A stretch of DNA of 64,000 bases from Metarhizium brunneum. Its lineage: Eukaryota; Ascomycota; Sordariomycetes; Hypocreales; Clavicipitaceae. The translations under genes and the position numbers were made by a program. The notes under the pieces were generated by a model that saw only the letters and a list, made by a program, of their open reading frames with translations, made no database searches and was not told where the DNA came from. Each line of letters opens with the position of its first letter. Within the stretch, counting starts at the first letter, position 1. This document shows positions 11,770 to 25,000 of this stretch, piece after piece. Location: assembly GCF_013426205.1 (NCBI RefSeq), contig NC_089426.1, positions 3,224,001 to 3,288,000 on the forward strand. The letters run 5' to 3'.

Positions 11770-11801
11770 GTACTCTGTACTCTGTACTCTGTACTCCGTA
11801 C
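11770..11801. repeat. 7-bp tandem GTACTCT ending in GTACTCCGTAC
   Basis: Three GTACTCT units are followed by GTACTCC and GTAC. The last unit creates one of the recurrent ACTCCGTA octamers, which hints at how such motifs may arise by slippage and point change. Confidence 0.7.
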
Positions 11802-13115
11802 TTGGACTGGCACGTTTTGCACAACCAAAGCAGCGCAGTGGATAATTTCCTCGTTTGCGATATTATTCGCGCACGAGGTCCAAGGAAGCACTGCATGGAC
11901 GAAAATGTCCACATCCACCAGGTGTTTTCCCGATGACGGCAAAAGCGTCGAGAGGAGAGGCGGGAGCTGCGCGGCCAGACAGCAGCGAAAGGACAATTTT
12001 GCCACTTGTATTTTGGTCATGTTCGGCATCAATCGATCGATGCATGGCGGGAGCGCTCACGGCCTGGCATAGCAGAATAACTCGGTAATAGCGGAGGATA
12101 CCAAGCGTCAAAGAGTCGAGCCAAGAGGGCCCTGGGGGCATCAGGACCCGCCGCGCGGCCGGACTTTCGGCGAGTCGTGGGACACATACTCGGCACTCTG
12201 GCCGCTGGCTTGCGCCTGGACAAGTCGATGAGGTGTGAAGCCGGCTGCGAGTAAAGTGACACATGCAAGTCGGGGCATCTGGGCGAATTGACCGCGGTGT
12301 AGGCAGTATCGGGCATCGCAGATGGCGGCAGACCAGCGTCAGGATGCAATAATCAATTGAGGCGGCGTGCACAAGTGCGCTGCCGGGCTGGGTGCTGGCT
12401 CGGCGGGTAATGAGGTAATAACGGGTCTGGTCTGGTGCTGCTGTCGGCCATATTGCGGGCTGGTCCCTCCCTGGTCTCTGGTTGACTGCTCAACGCGCCC
12501 GCTGCCAGTGTCCGCCTGCGCGGTCAATCAATGGCTCTTTGAGTGCTGACATGGATCAATGCCAAAGACGATGCCGCTCAGCGCTGCTGGGACTGCCGCC
12601 CGCCTAGTGCCCACATGTCAGGCTGCACAAGGTGCACAGGCTTGGCTGCACAAGCCGAGTGCGCACATGAGGTGAGTGCGTGAGTGGCCGACTGTGGGCG
12701 ACCGAGTGACTGGCCGCCATTCCGGAACTCTCCGTCATCGCTCCAGCCTGGCCCGGCCTCCAATCTACAGTCAATCTGGCCCATCTGCACCAGACGTCTG
12801 CAACCAGTCTCAGACCCGAGTGTACATGGGTACGGAGTACTGCAGACTCCTACCAGACACTGGAACCAGAAGCGTCTCCTCCAGCCAGCCCCGGATACCG
12901 AGCAACGGACCAGACTACGTGCCACCGGGTGGCCACCGGGCGCCCAGCTACACACACTCACCTGCGGCCGCTCCTGCCTGCACATGTGTGCCTGTGCCGC
13001 TCTCGTCTCCTCCCGCTCTCTCGACTCTTGTCTTTTGCTTCACCCTCACCTCGCCTCATCCCAAACGCCCATCCGCCTCGCGACGTCTCTGACCGCTTCA
13101 GGGCCTGTCGTCGCC

Positions 13116-16100
13116 ATGGATCCCACCATGACAGAACACGACTTTCGATTTCCTCGCCGGCCCCATCATCCGGGCCTTCGTGGTGGTGCCGACGACGACG
13201 ATGACGATGGGAGCGCCGCCCACCAGACCCGCGGCCTCGACGCTGCCGCCTCCGAATTGACCCAGGCCGTTGCCGTCGCCAACAACAAATTGCTCGGCGG
13301 CGCCTTGTTTCCATCCCTCGATAACGCCGGCGCCGACTCCTCCGTGTCCATTGACCAGCTTCACCGCGATGACCCGCTCGCCGCTCAGGTCTGGAAATTC
13401 TACACCCAGACGAAGCTGCAGCTGCCCAACCAGCAGCGCCTCGAGAACTTCACCTGGCGCTGGATGGCGCTGAACATGCGCAAGCAGAAGCAGGATGATG
13501 AAGCTCGTCAGTTCACGGACCAGCAGACCGGGTACGTCGTTTTTTATTTATACAGTCGCATGCACGTGAAACCACGCTCGAATCCCCCGCAACCGCCATT
13601 GTCCCTGCGTATTGCATCATCCTTGCCGGTCCGGTTTGGCTAACACGAGGGCTTTCCCATCTGCCCGCCCCGGCTGTCCAGACATAGTCGTCCGGCATCA
13701 CACAATGCGCCCAGCGGAATTGCCCAATTGCGAAAGACTTCAGAAATCAATGCCGCCACCGGCGCGGACGCCATGAATCTCGACGATTTCATCTATTCTG
13801 AAAATGTCGCCACCCCTTCGGGTCTCATGTCCCCGCCGCCGGCTCCCAGGCGTGACGATGCATCCCCCGGTGCAACGCCGGCTTCAGGAATTCCCATCAA
13901 GTCTCGCAAGGGGTCTTCTTCCAACCACTTCGTCCCTCAGTCTGTACCCCAATACCAACGAACTGGCAATAACGAATTCAACTACGTCCAACGACACCAT
14001 CGTAAAACCAGTATTGATGAGCGTCGTGTGAGTGCATGCCCCCCGTCCTGTTCCGCAAAGTTTGATCATCTGTCATTGTCCCTGCCATGGTCTGGATGTT
14101 TGAGTCTTACATGTTGCAAATGCTCTTTGTTTTTTTTTTTTTTTATGTCTATTATCTTGACTTGCTTTCTTCAAAATCAACCCTGGCCTGCCTGGTGTGA
14201 TACCTGTAGTCTCTGCTTTTGCTGCATTCATTTACAGCATCACCATGACTGACTTGATGATACACAGAACCGGAAACGTCCCGCCAACTTCTCACCGCAT
14301 GTGCTCGCAGTCAATAGCAGCATATCAGGCGGAGCCTCCAATCTGGAAGCTGATTCTGAGTTTCAGGGATATTCACTCAACAATACTAATTCAGTTACGA
14401 TGCAGCAGCTCACACAAGGCGGCAATTCCGCAGTTCCTTTTGGTCTCGATACCTTCATGGACAACGACGCAGTCATGAACCAGGCGGCACAATTTCAACA
14501 AAATTTTTCATTTTCTCCCTCCAGTTCCCCAATGATACCCCATGGTCCTTACTCCAACATGTATAATACTAGCTCTTCGGTTCCGAATTCGTCTCTCAAC
14601 AATGCTGACCTATATTCGCCAACCGAATCGGCCTATCAATCAACCGTCTCCACCCCTCTGGCCTTGCCCGACAATGATGGCTTGTATTTTGGTTCTCAGG
14701 ACAATCGTCAGCAGCAGCAGTCTCAAAACATGCGACAGCAAACTGTTCAAAATATGGCCAACATTGGCCACAACCAACAGTTCATGTATGACAGTTCCCA
14801 TAACGGGAACCAGATATATTCTGCCCCTGATACAGAGTCCGGGCCACTGTCCGCCTTTAGTACTGCTCCAAGCTCCTATAGTCACATTGACCCGAACCAT
14901 GTATTCCAGGCCGACAGCCAGGTCGCATCGCCCTCTGTGGCCATGAGACCAGAGAACATGTTCTCATTTGGCGCAGACTCCGATGATGAGGACGGCGGTA
15001 ATGGTATGCAAGGGCAGAACATGCAAATCCATGGTGATTTTTCATCGTCCATGGATGACGTAGGACCCATGGGGTGGGACGCCTCTCTTCCAGGACAGTT
15101 TAGCACACAGGCTGCTCGGTTCCCCGGCGGGCCACCGCGCAAGCAAGTCATGATTGGTGGTACAACGACTGACTATGTTGAACACAATGGCGAGTGGGAG
15201 AACTCTGGGTTAGAACGGTCGCAGTCCTTCAAGGCCGGCAGTGACAAGATGCAGCAAAGACTTCCTCGGACAGCATCAACCCCGTCGCACATGGGTGCCA
15301 AGCACAGTGGCTTCGAGCAAGTTGCCCAGAGCTTACCTACGTCCCCGGGTGACGCTGCGCCTGGTTCCATGTCAGGCTTCTCTTCTGCTGCTCCGAGTCG
15401 CCCGTCTTCTCCTCCCGGCTCCAAACATGGCTCATCAGCCAACTTGCAGGTTGCTGGCGGCAGCCAGAACGATGGTGGTGCGCCAACAACTTGCACTAAC
15501 TGCTTCACACAGACGACTCCTCTATGGAGACGAAATCCCGAGGGCCAACCTCTCTGCAATGCTTGCGGGTTATTCCTCAAGCTTCACGGAGTCGTTCGAC
15601 CCCTGAGTTTGAAAACCGATGTTATCAAGAAGAGAAACAGAGGTTCGGGGCCCAATGGATCTGGCGGCAGCGTGAGGTCAAGGAAGAACCCGGCCGGCTC
15701 AACAGCCGCATCTCGCAAAAGCTCAACCTTGTCCATGGCAACCGTGTCTGCAAGTAGCACCAATCTCAATACCACCGCCAACGCCAACAGCAGCAGCACC
15801 TCGCCTCCTGGCGGCCGAAGCGTCCTGCCCAAGGACAGCGAAAGCCCTGTAGCTACAAGCGTGGGCTCTGGTCCTAACACGGCCGGCAGCACTCCAAACA
15901 GCCATTACGGTAACATGGGCAATACCGCTGCTGCGGGCGGCAAAGGTGTTGTTCCCATTGCTGCAGCTCCCCCCAAAGCAACCCCGGGGCCCGGGGCCTC
16001 GTCGTCCTCGCGGTCTGGACAGGCGTCGGCTTCATCCAAACGACAACGCAGGCATAGCAAGAGCGTCGGGACTGAAGCTACTTCGGGTATGGAAATTGAC

Positions 16101-16340
16101 AGCCCCACTGAAACATCGTCACCCGGCGACTTGTCACGATCCATTGGCCATCCTCCAAGCATGTCCTCCATTTCCAGCACCATGCTCTCGGGCAGCTTCG
16201 GGATGGTGCCTCAAAGAAACCCCATGGCTCACGGCGGCATGATTCAAATGAACCACCATCAACCTGGTGCTGCTCAGCATAGCGCGGGGGGCCCTGCGAC
16301 GGGACCCCAGGAGTGGGAATGGCTAACAATGAGCCTTTAA
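13116..16340 (+). CDS. areA: Global nitrogen regulator AreA/NIT2 (GATA factor)
   Basis: Three exons, 13116-13531, 13688-14027 and 14268-16340, give 942 residues. It activates genes for secondary nitrogen sources when glutamine and ammonium are scarce, binding GATA sites in the nucleus. The finger is C661-X2-C664-X17-C682-X2-C685 with TTPLWRR and the GLFLKLHG basic arm after it, the hallmark of fungal nitrogen GATA factors. N-terminal landmarks include [16 protein letters not shown] with WRWMALNM, and [17 protein letters not shown], an acidic segment conserved in AreA/NIT2. The extreme C-terminus, EWEWLTMSL, is the region known in AreA to bind the repressor NmrA. The Kozak-like CGCCATGG decides the start, although the frame is open upstream to 12684. 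Intron 2 (240 bp) has a 17-nt poly-T run. The long serine/threonine-rich region after the finger is typical. Confidence 0.96.
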
Positions 16341-17682
16341 TTTCCAATTGCCTAGCACGGACACGGGGAGTGCTAGCTTGCGACTAATTTTTTTTTTATA
16401 TGCTGGAGCAATGGATGAGAGAGCATGTGGAACATACCTTGGGATCACTCTAGTCTTTCAAGAGGCGTTGGGGGAGGGAGGTATATTCGGGCCCCACGGT
16501 GGCAGGCTATTTTCCAAGCCTTTTTCTTTTTTTCTTTTTTTTTTTTCCAAGGAGTTCTCGCTTGTCGAGATTCGATCTCGTTTTTTGATATTTGTCGACT
16601 GGTTTTGGCCCGACGGTTAGGATTTATTTAACATAGATGGACGGTACGGATTGGTATTGGTTACGCACGACAGGCGGGTGGGTGGGGAGGACGGCAAAGC
16701 AGATATGTACGAGGCATCTGCCTAGTGGTATTTGTGTTGGCTGGGTGGGCTGGCTTTGATGTGTTTCTGATTCCCCTTTGAGCACGGTGGGATTGTTATA
16801 TCTTTGGAGTTTGTTCAGACAGTACATAGATGGTATCGGGGGCCGATGCGCTCGAGCTCGATGAATACGGCAGATTCGTTACGCACACAGTATCATGATT
16901 ATTTTGATCTCTTTCACGCCAAGTGTTGCATTGTTGTATACGTCGGTAGATGTGAGTGAGGATGTATGTGCACATGGTCAACTGCCACATGCCGTGTGGG
17001 GTGGATAGGCTACGGACTCAAGTACTTAAGTACTTAAGTACGGACTTGCCAGACAACCAACGTCACGACATGCACGGCATGTCATGTCATGGGGCGAAAG
17101 CGCCTCTGCTTAAGTTCATGCATCAATTCTCTACCATGGCATGCAACAAAAACATGTAATATAACAAGACCAAGCAAGCGGGCAACAGCAAAGAAACGAA
17201 AACCCTCTCAAGACTGACGAATACCCTCGTCCTACCGCATTAGCCATTGAAAAAAAAAAAAAAAGACGACCTCCCTGCACCCCAGCATGTTTGCAATCCC
17301 AGGGTGCCAGAAAACCGCGTACTACTTGCAACATGGACCATATTTTGTAATCCCGTCGGCCCAGCCAACCAACCCTGTTGTACTCCCCTAGCCCTTGTTC
17401 GTGGTCCATTTCACGTCTTTCCCGCCCTTGGTTTTTCGTAGCCTCGTGTAAAACTCCAGACACAGATCTTATGCCAACATACAACATAATACGAAGCCAC
17501 AGCGTTCCAGCATCGGACGCTTCATTCACATTCTTCCGTATACAGCATATAGCGGAAGCAATTCTTCTTTACATCCCATCATTGAGCCGCTTGAGACAAC
17601 GTACCAGCCCATTCTCGGCTTACAGCATCACCCTCTGAGTGGCACACACACGCCAGTCTCGACTAGGACTCCACCGCTCGTT
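16341..17682. other. Intergenic between convergent AreA and Dbf2-type genes
   Basis: Holds the two 3' untranslated regions. T-rich runs near 16389-16398 and 16508-16547 and an A-run at 17249-17264 are the visible features, plus a tandem TACTTAAG palindrome at 17020-17042. No gene supported. Confidence 0.5.
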
Positions 17683-19820
17683 CTAGAGCATGGTCCCAAA
17701 TGTCTCGTTGTCTGAGATGGGAATGCGCTTCCGTGGACTGCCACCATCCTCATTGGCGGGTTTGCGATGTCTGAAGGTAAATCCAACAAAGAGGCTCTTG
17801 CTCATTTCGTCGTCACGCTCAGCCATTTGTTCCAGGGCCTGTTGCTTTTCATGCACTTCCTTGTATTTGGCCATGTCTGATTCGTTGCTGAAGTCGTCAA
17901 AATAGCCAGCATCCGTCTCCGAGTCCAGCTCCGGGACGAAGGGGGCCCTGGTCTGTCTCAGGGTTGCCCAGTCAACTTCAGCAAAGTACTGGTGGTTATA
18001 GATATCCTGAATATTCGAGAACCGACGAGTACGAGAGTTGATGCAACTAATTGCCATGGTTAGTGCCTCTGTTGCGTTGAAAGACAACTGCCACGAAATT
18101 CATGATTACGACTCACGTTGTAATAAAGTTCCAGGTGCGGTTGCTGAGGAAGTAGTTGGGGTCTTCCCAGACTGGTCTCTTCAACACCTCCTTCCAATGC
18201 TTCAAGTTTCGCCACGTCTCGTCCGGTACAGCTCCGGCAAATGGGGGGAAGCCAGTCAGAGCCTCAAAGAGCATGCAGCCCAAACTCCAGTAATCTACTG
18301 TGTAGTCGTATTCCTCGCCTCGAAGGACTTCGGGCGCCATGTAATCGGGGGATCCAACAATAGATTTTGCATAATTGACGTCATTCTGTCGCATGTTACG
18401 GTAACTTTCACGACGCTCTGCCACCGTTCGCTGATCCATAGGCTTTCCAAAGGGTACAGACGTTTCTGAAGCCTCCTCCAGCTTGATTCGCATAGACTCG
18501 ATTCTTGAGGGTGCCAGGACGCCCGCGGCCAGGCCGAAATCGGTCAGCTTAACGTGGCCAGTTGAATCTACCAGGAAGTTTTCTGGCTTCAGATCTCGGT
18601 GAATATAGCCAAGTTCGTGGAGGGCATTAACCGCACAAAACATCTCAGCAATGTAGAATCGTGCGTGTCGATTGGACAAGACACCCGTGTTGTTAAGCAA
18701 GGTGCGGAAATCACCGCCAGGCACGTACTCCATGGCAAGATAGATACTCTTGTCGTCTTGGAATGAATATAGCAGACGAACCAACCATTCGCTCTGGGCG
18801 GTGGTGAGAATGTCTCTTTCGGTAAGGACATGGCGGACCTCGTCGAGCTTGAAGAGGAGCTTCTTGCTCATGACCTTGAGAGCGCACACCTCACGGGTGT
18901 CCTTCTTTTGAGCAAGGAAGACTTGACCATAGCCACCCTGACCGACTTGTGTCAAGATCTGGAAGTCGCCGTGGCGAAGTCTCACGCGTCGCTTGCGAAG
19001 GTTGGCTCGCTCGCGTCCCGTGTATTTAGTCCACAATTGGCTATGAGTCTGCTCGTCGGTCTCGGGGGGCTCGGGATATTCGGCCTTGAAAGCAGCCAAT
19101 CGATTCTGCCTCGAGCCAACGTAGGTGAGAAGATCAAAGTAATAATCGAGGAAGTCTGGACAATTCTACTGTTAGCCTCGTCCAAAAGGTCTCTCACACT
19201 GGCCGTGTTCATGTTTCCTACTCACATAGTTGGGTAACATTAACCAATCTCTTGACACCGGGCTTTTGCAAAATCTCTCGCTCTTCAGCCGTCAGGCCTC
19301 TTGATGTGTTGAACTTCTTGTATGAAGTCATTGGTCGATCCCTAGTCTCATACAGTTGCTGGCGGGACTTGGCAGCATGGCTGTGCTGAGCGGGAGAATC
19401 AACCATTGCCAACCTAGACACAGGCGGTGTGTTTTCCTGGCCTTGCTTCTTTAACGGGCTGCCTGATGAAGTCGTCACCTTGTGGATGACACTCTCGTCC
19501 ACATTGATGCTGGACTCGTCGATGGGTTGAGCGTTTGTTTTGCCAGGCGAGAGCGGGGTGACTACGCTCTGCGGCCGAGTAAGCTTTACAGGCGCGTCGA
19601 GGCCGGACGAATTGAGCGACATGGAGCTGTCAAAGGCAGACGGAAGATCGTGCGCACCGGGTGGAACGGTCTTCTTGCTAGGGCTGCCTTGTGGCGTGCT
19701 CGGCGGATTGATAAAACTGTTGTTGTTGACCTTTTTCGTTGGCGTCACGGGGCGGGGAGAGTCGTCTCCGGACACTTTGTCCTTGCCGCCCTGGAAGAAA
19801 TTGGACATGAAGCTCGCCAT
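17683..19820 (-). CDS. dbf2: NDR-family Ser/Thr kinase, Dbf2/SidB type
   Basis: Minus-strand exons 19820-19226, 19155-18117 and 18046-17683 (70-bp introns with GTGAGT donors) give 665 residues. The family acts with a Mob1 activator at the end of the septation/mitotic exit network and controls septum formation and conidiation. Residues 1-198 are a Ser/Pro-rich tail. The Mob-binding region VNVTQLYFLDYYFDLLTYVG precedes the kinase core: GQGGYG at 270-275, Lys292, HRDLKPEN at 384-391 and DFG at 404-406. The long NDR insert has the activation-loop serine near 463 before PDYMAPE. The C-terminal hydrophobic motif FVGFTF has Thr635, the site normally phosphorylated by the upstream Sid1/Cdc15 branch. 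All catalytic residues are intact. The Dbf2 rather than Cot1 branch is inferred from the Mob-binding region. Confidence 0.94.
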
Positions 19821-21204
19821 GATTGAAGCGGCGGTCGGATTTATTGACGAGTCTGGACAATAGAGAAGCAGGGAGGGAAGCAGATATCAACAAAAAGACT
19901 CCCCTACTGGAAACGACACGATCAGGCTGCTCGTCTCTGCCCGACGTCAGGTTCTCGACTTGGCAAGCTAAGACTGACTAGACACGGCCACGAGCAGAAA
20001 AAAACTGCTGGCTGCTGTTTACTGTCGTCACTTTGGCTAGCCTGCGGGGTGAAGCTGGAGGCGAGAGATACGGATGCAGGGCCAGATTCGATGGCTGCAG
20101 GAGGAGCCGAGCCGGCGGGTGGTCTTAAGCTGCCCTCGAGGCGCTCATGCATGTCATTGGGTTGTGGCTTGGCCAAAGTCAACAATGTTGCAGGGGCAAC
20201 AATCGCACCCCGATCTCCTCCCACAGCCGGAGTTCATCCGACGGTTCGTTGTGTCGACCAAGGGCACATTCCAGGCTCGTTGGCTCGGCTGCTGGAAGTT
20301 GACTGTCGATTCCCATGATCATTTCAGGTCTCATCGCACAGTCCTGGATACCTTTGCATGTACTTTTGTATCCTCCATGCATTTTTGAGCGTTACAACTA
20401 CTACGTACTTAAGTACCTAGGTATATATACCCGTTCTCCGTATGCAGCTTGGATTGCAATTGGCGGGGTGGGTTTCCTAACATCGTAGGACCATTAAGCT
20501 GGAACTAGCACATGACGGTGCCAACTTTGCTTCTGACGGTGACGTGCATCCCACCAGAGGTCACGATGCGTTCCTTTGTAAAGAGAACCCAGGCTATATT
20601 ATTCGTTGTCTGACTGTTGGAATGCAACGGACCACAACCGAGGACTGGCCCATCATTGCCAAAAACTACCCTGTACGACTCCTTTGTTCGGCATGACTAG
20701 GATAACTTTTTACAGGGTTTGGCAGCTTGGTAACCTTGCGGACCACGCGCAAGCTCGGATTTAAACATCTGACCCCATTCACAAACATCTAGCGTTCCTC
20801 TGGACCCATCCCGCTTCCAATATTGACGTACTCGGTGCCACTTTATTCTGGCGGTTTCTTCCCACCCACCCATCTAATCTTATCAATCTCCCCACCCACC
20901 TTCCCAGCATCACTTGATCAAACCAGGTGAGCTCAGATATAGTCGGGGGTCGGTTCCCCAGTCGCACCACTCTCGGCCAACAAAGAATTTTAACCCCCTC
21001 ATACCACCTCATACCACTTCGGACATTCAAATCCTTTGTCAGGGCTCCGGACTCCGTTCTCCTAGCAGTATAAATATCGCGCCGGAGAACCTGCACCCCA
21101 CGGGAGAAGGCACACCGTCGACGTCCTGTCGTGCATCTACGTGTCCCTGTACTGTTTCACCCAAACCTAGCGTGCAATCACATGCGCCAAGGCCCTCCAT
21201 CACC
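19821..21204. other. Divergent promoter region
   Basis: Lies between the kinase (leftward) and the CREG-like gene (rightward). No gene supported. TACTTAAGTACCTAGGTATATATA at 20406-20429 is a TATA-rich stretch. The frame of the downstream gene stays open to 20914, but signal-peptide logic sets its start at 21205. Confidence 0.5.
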
Positions 21205-22026
21205 ATGAAGCTGCTCAACACCATCGCAGGCCTCTCCGGCGTCGTCGGCGCCGCGCAGACGCCACTGTCTATACTGGACAACTCTGCCGACTCGTACAGG
21301 ATCCCGAGCAGCTACGAGTCGGCCGTCATGGGCCGACGCGTCCTGGCCCTGACCAAGCTCGGAACACTGTCGACCGTCTTCCAGCAGACGTCTACGCATG
21401 AAATCCGCCCCGGCGGCATGGAGGGCCAGCCCATCGGCCTGATGGACTACGTCGCCGACTGCGAGGACGAGGGCAACCCGACCATCCTCGCCATCAAGAT
21501 CGGCACCAGCTTCAAGAACGTCCGCGCAGGCTCAAACATCACCCTGTCCATGAGGTGGACGCCTCCCTACCCGCCGGCCAAGCGCCTGTCCCTCCTGTCT
21601 CGCCTGGCGGCCTGGGTGCCCTTTCTCCCGCGGCACTGCCCACACGATTCTGAGCGGGAGCACACGGAGCTCCCCGACACGGTGCCCTACTCGGCGGCCA
21701 ACCTGCCGCGATTCTCTCTCTTTGGCTACCTGGAGGAGATTAAGACAGACGGCAACAAGGCCCATGAGCTGGCTTCTTGCTACACGGCCAAGCACCGGGA
21801 TGCCAAGTACTGGCTCCCGGGGAACCCCATTCACACGAGCGAGTGGATGAGGCTGATAGTGACGCACGTGTACTGGATTGGAGGATTCGGCGACAGAGCC
21901 TACATTGGCTGGATTCCCGTAGAGGAATGGAAACGGGTGACCAAGGAGGACTGGCAGGCGATTGAGCTTCCCGGCGAGAAGAAGGATTGGGATGAGTGGC
22001 ATACTAATCAGTCTGAAGAGCTTTAG
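21205..22026 (+). CDS. Secreted FMN split-barrel (CREG/PNPOx-like) protein
   Basis: A single-exon gene of 273 residues. It starts with a signal peptide (MKLLNTIAGLSGVVGAAQT, cleavage likely near 17-19), which fixes the start although the frame is open for 97 codons upstream. The segments RVLALTKLGTLSTVF, GQPIGLMDYVADCEDEGNPTILAIKIG and a SNITLSMRW strand are typical of pyridoxamine-5'-phosphate oxidase-like split-barrel proteins of the CREG type. Those are secreted or lysosomal glycoproteins that usually lack oxidase activity. NIT is an N-glycosylation sequon. The C-terminal WIGGFGDRAYIGWIPVEEW closes the domain. A role in the vacuole or secretory path is inferred. The enzyme function, if any, is unknown. 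Confidence 0.82.
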   Translation: MKLLNTIAGLSGVVGAAQTPLSILDNSADSYRIPSSYESAVMGRRVLALTKLGTLSTVFQQTSTHEIRPGGMEGQPIGLMDYVADCEDEGNPTILAIKIGTSFKNVRAGSNITLSMRWTPPYPPAKRLSLLSRLAAWVPFLPRHCPHDSEREHTELPDTVPYSAANLPRFSLFGYLEEIKTDGNKAHELASCYTAKHRDAKYWLPGNPIHTSEWMRLIVTHVYWIGGFGDRAYIGWIPVEEWKRVTKEDWQAIELPGEKKDWDEWHTNQSEEL

Positions 22027-25000
22027 TGTGCTCTCTGATGATGTGAACGTCCCGAGGCTAGATTGTGAGAAAACGAGACGTCGCGACGTCATATTTGCCC
22101 TACGCAGCATTATGAGCACTGTCATTATCCATAAATTCCCTTTTGTGTTTTTAGCAATACTGGACAGATGTATTCCGTAGTTTGCGCATTGAAACGAAGC
22201 AGCATTTCGCACATCTCCCATATTCAGCTTCCGTATCACTTTGGTCTGTGGACGGTGATGGCGGCTCGCAATGTTGTGGGCCCACTATTCATGGAAGACG
22301 AAATCAGTCTTCGAGAATATCACCACAGAAAACACAACATGTAGTCGCCGAAATTTCGTAGCTTGTGTCTTCGTATTGTCGGGCTCAAGCGAACCCAGCA
22401 GGCCGCGCTGATCCCCGTCTTATGCAAAATGCCTAATGGCTTACAATAATTGGCTCTACCCTCATCTAGACAACTCTGTGGAAGACTATTTTTAAGAACC
22501 AACCAACATCATATGCGGTCAGCATCCGCGCAGCTGGGCACAATCCAGGCACGTTCATAAACAGTAGCTATCGTGCAGAGGCAGATGAAGAGCATTACAC
22601 GTGCATGGCATCTATGAAGAATCAATCTGCAGAGTACTCCGTACCACCACACGGGATTCTCTACCCGGCCACCCAACAAAACCACGGGCATCTTGTTCCG
22701 TATGTAGTACGGAGTAGTACTACATATAAATCCATAGGTCTGTGCCCTGCATTTGCGAGAAAAAGCAAGCAATACTCCCTAGATGCACGTTTCGAACGGC
22801 AGTGGATGTCCTGCAAAGATAACGACCTGAGCTCGCTTCTTATGGCAAGGGTGATATCATGGTTTGGGTGGTGGCGCCGCTATTGTTTCGCTGGAAGCTT
22901 CCGTGTCCCGTTCGTCTCGAGAGGTTGCCAGCGTCCATGGCTGAGACAGCTTATGCTAGCATCCTTTCACAAATGGATCTTGAGATTTGCACCTTCAAAG
23001 ACATTTCCGAGGGGGCCACAAAATACTCCGTATATTTGCCGGAGATAACGTCTCGGGGTAAGATGGTGCGGACCAATTGGGATGGCGATGATGCACCATG
23101 TTGGCCGGACGCCTCGCCTCAATAGCCCGCGACACCGAATTTCTTTCCCCGTCAAGTGAAGGGGAATCATGAGCACGCACCACTGCTCTTGGAGAGGCAT
23201 TACTTGCAACTCTCATGATATCTTAACTTGGAATTTGAATCATCACCTGCATGGCTGCCGACCTAGACACTTTGCTTCAACGCCAAGAGGCAAGTGGCAA
23301 GCATCTTCCATCTGCACCGAGCGAGCCCAACCGACACACGTCATGCAAAGTACTCCGTAGTAGTCAGCAAATTACACACCAGCCCTCTTGCCATGCACTG
23401 TACTCCACAGTCGGTCCAAGTACGGAGTATTCCGTACGTGTATGTTTCTGTGAGAGCGGGTTGCAGCAACGACCCTGGGGCTTGTTTGCAGTCGGCTCGA
23501 AATGCAACGCTGGGAGGTAGACCTGCGTTTGGCCGCAGAGCCAGCCTGGCAAGCCACGAACTTGAGTCGCAGGGCCAGAAGTCGGTGATGAATGGGGAGG
23601 GGGCGTGCTAAGCGTGGCAACGAATGACAGATTCCCGGCGCCCGGAGCTGATGGCGAGTCGAGAGTCAAGAGTCGAGAGTCGCCTTTGTCCGCGGCGGTG
23701 GCGGCGATTCTGACAAACCATCGACATTGGCAAGCCCCGGTGGCACAACGTCTTGACGGGGGTAAAGCTTGGGTGCTAAGACTGGGGACCCCGACAATTT
23801 CTCGACCTATTACGGAGCACTCCGTAGTGAAGGCGGCAGAAGGAATTCAACATCACAAGGTTAGACGTTGATAGTCAAGAAGCTGGTTTGTGCAAGATGT
23901 TTGCTCCCAATGGCCGCGGCGCATCTAGTTGTACGTGTTCAGCTCCGAAACGTGCTTGACAGGACCACCCCTCGGAGCTTTGGTTCTTGTGGTGGGAGGC
24001 AAAAGATCTGTAGCCACCGCACGGCATTGTCTGCACATCTTAGGTACGTGGCGATAGGCAAACATGCCCTAGGTAGGTATTTTGCCAGAGAATGCAGCTT
24101 GACAATAGGCCGGGTTCGGGAGCCGGCAACCTAACAACTTCGGGCGGTATTCCAATACTGTCTGTCTCTCTTCCAATGGTGCCCTGTCCTCTCTCTCCCT
24201 TGCCTCAAGTCGCACAGATGTCGGCATTCGAAGTGGATGATTGAGTCGTGTGGCACTTGGGAGATGACACGCTACTTTTAAAAAAGTGTCCTTTGTCCTC
24301 GGTGGTTTTAGTTTTCAGACTGTTACTGCGTACTCCGTATACTGTTACTGTTCCGCCGTCTCTTTCCCCCGTTTGGCGACGGATATTCTGCAGATCGACC
24401 GCATTGACATTAACTGGCGTCTCTGCTAGCGGCGGATGGAAGTATCTCCTTGGGCCGGTGTTTGAGAGTTCAGAGCGTATTAGTATTTGTGTTGCCGAGG
24501 AGGATGCTGGACACTATCACTAGTATTACTCCGTAGTTATTCCATGTACGTACGTACACGTACATACAAGGTTGTGTACGTGTCTTGGTCTAGTTGCCCG
24601 TGAGGAATGATATCTGTCATGCAGTCTCTAGATGCCTGGTGGGAGATTAGCTCGGCAGCGATTCGATTGGGTGTGACAGCAGGCTCGACGTTGCAGGGGA
24701 ATTCTCACTTGCGCAGTTGGTCCATAGTGTCTGCCGAGAGGAGTCGATGGGGTCATCTCGCTCCGGCCTCATCATGGCTGTTCAACAGCCATGGAAGCCT
24801 TCAAGCCTTACCCTCTCGCGGAATCTCGCGTGTTCTCGATACTCCCAACTCCGCCAGGTTCCCCAGCCACCCACCCTCACACCACTCTGGGTACCACCTA
24901 GGTAGGTACGTACGTAGTTGGTTATGTGTTCCTTCATTTTCGGGGGAGAGCACTGCTTGGGCCGAGTGATCCTGTCGGTGCGGCCGCTGTGTCCCTCTGT

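Larger units (their letters stand above)
7997..13115. other. 5-kb gene-poor stretch and AreA promoter/leader
   Basis: No supportable gene. Frames such as those at 8011-8328 and 10048-10614 lack domains, splice patterns and clear starts. The stretch contains palindromes (8561-8576, 9146-9157), a GTACTCT tandem at 11770-11801 and TACGGAGT octamers at 11079, 11793 and 12831. The last few hundred bases are a pyrimidine-rich leader of the AreA gene. A long regulatory upstream region suits a global regulator, but no site was proven. Confidence 0.45.

Noticed and set aside
12684..13115. N-terminal extension of AreA
   Set aside because: The frame is open but starts at GTG, has atypical composition, and the ATG at 13116 has a strong context.
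20914..21204. N-terminal extension of the CREG-like protein
   Set aside because: It would bury a good signal peptide; no ATG in good context upstream.
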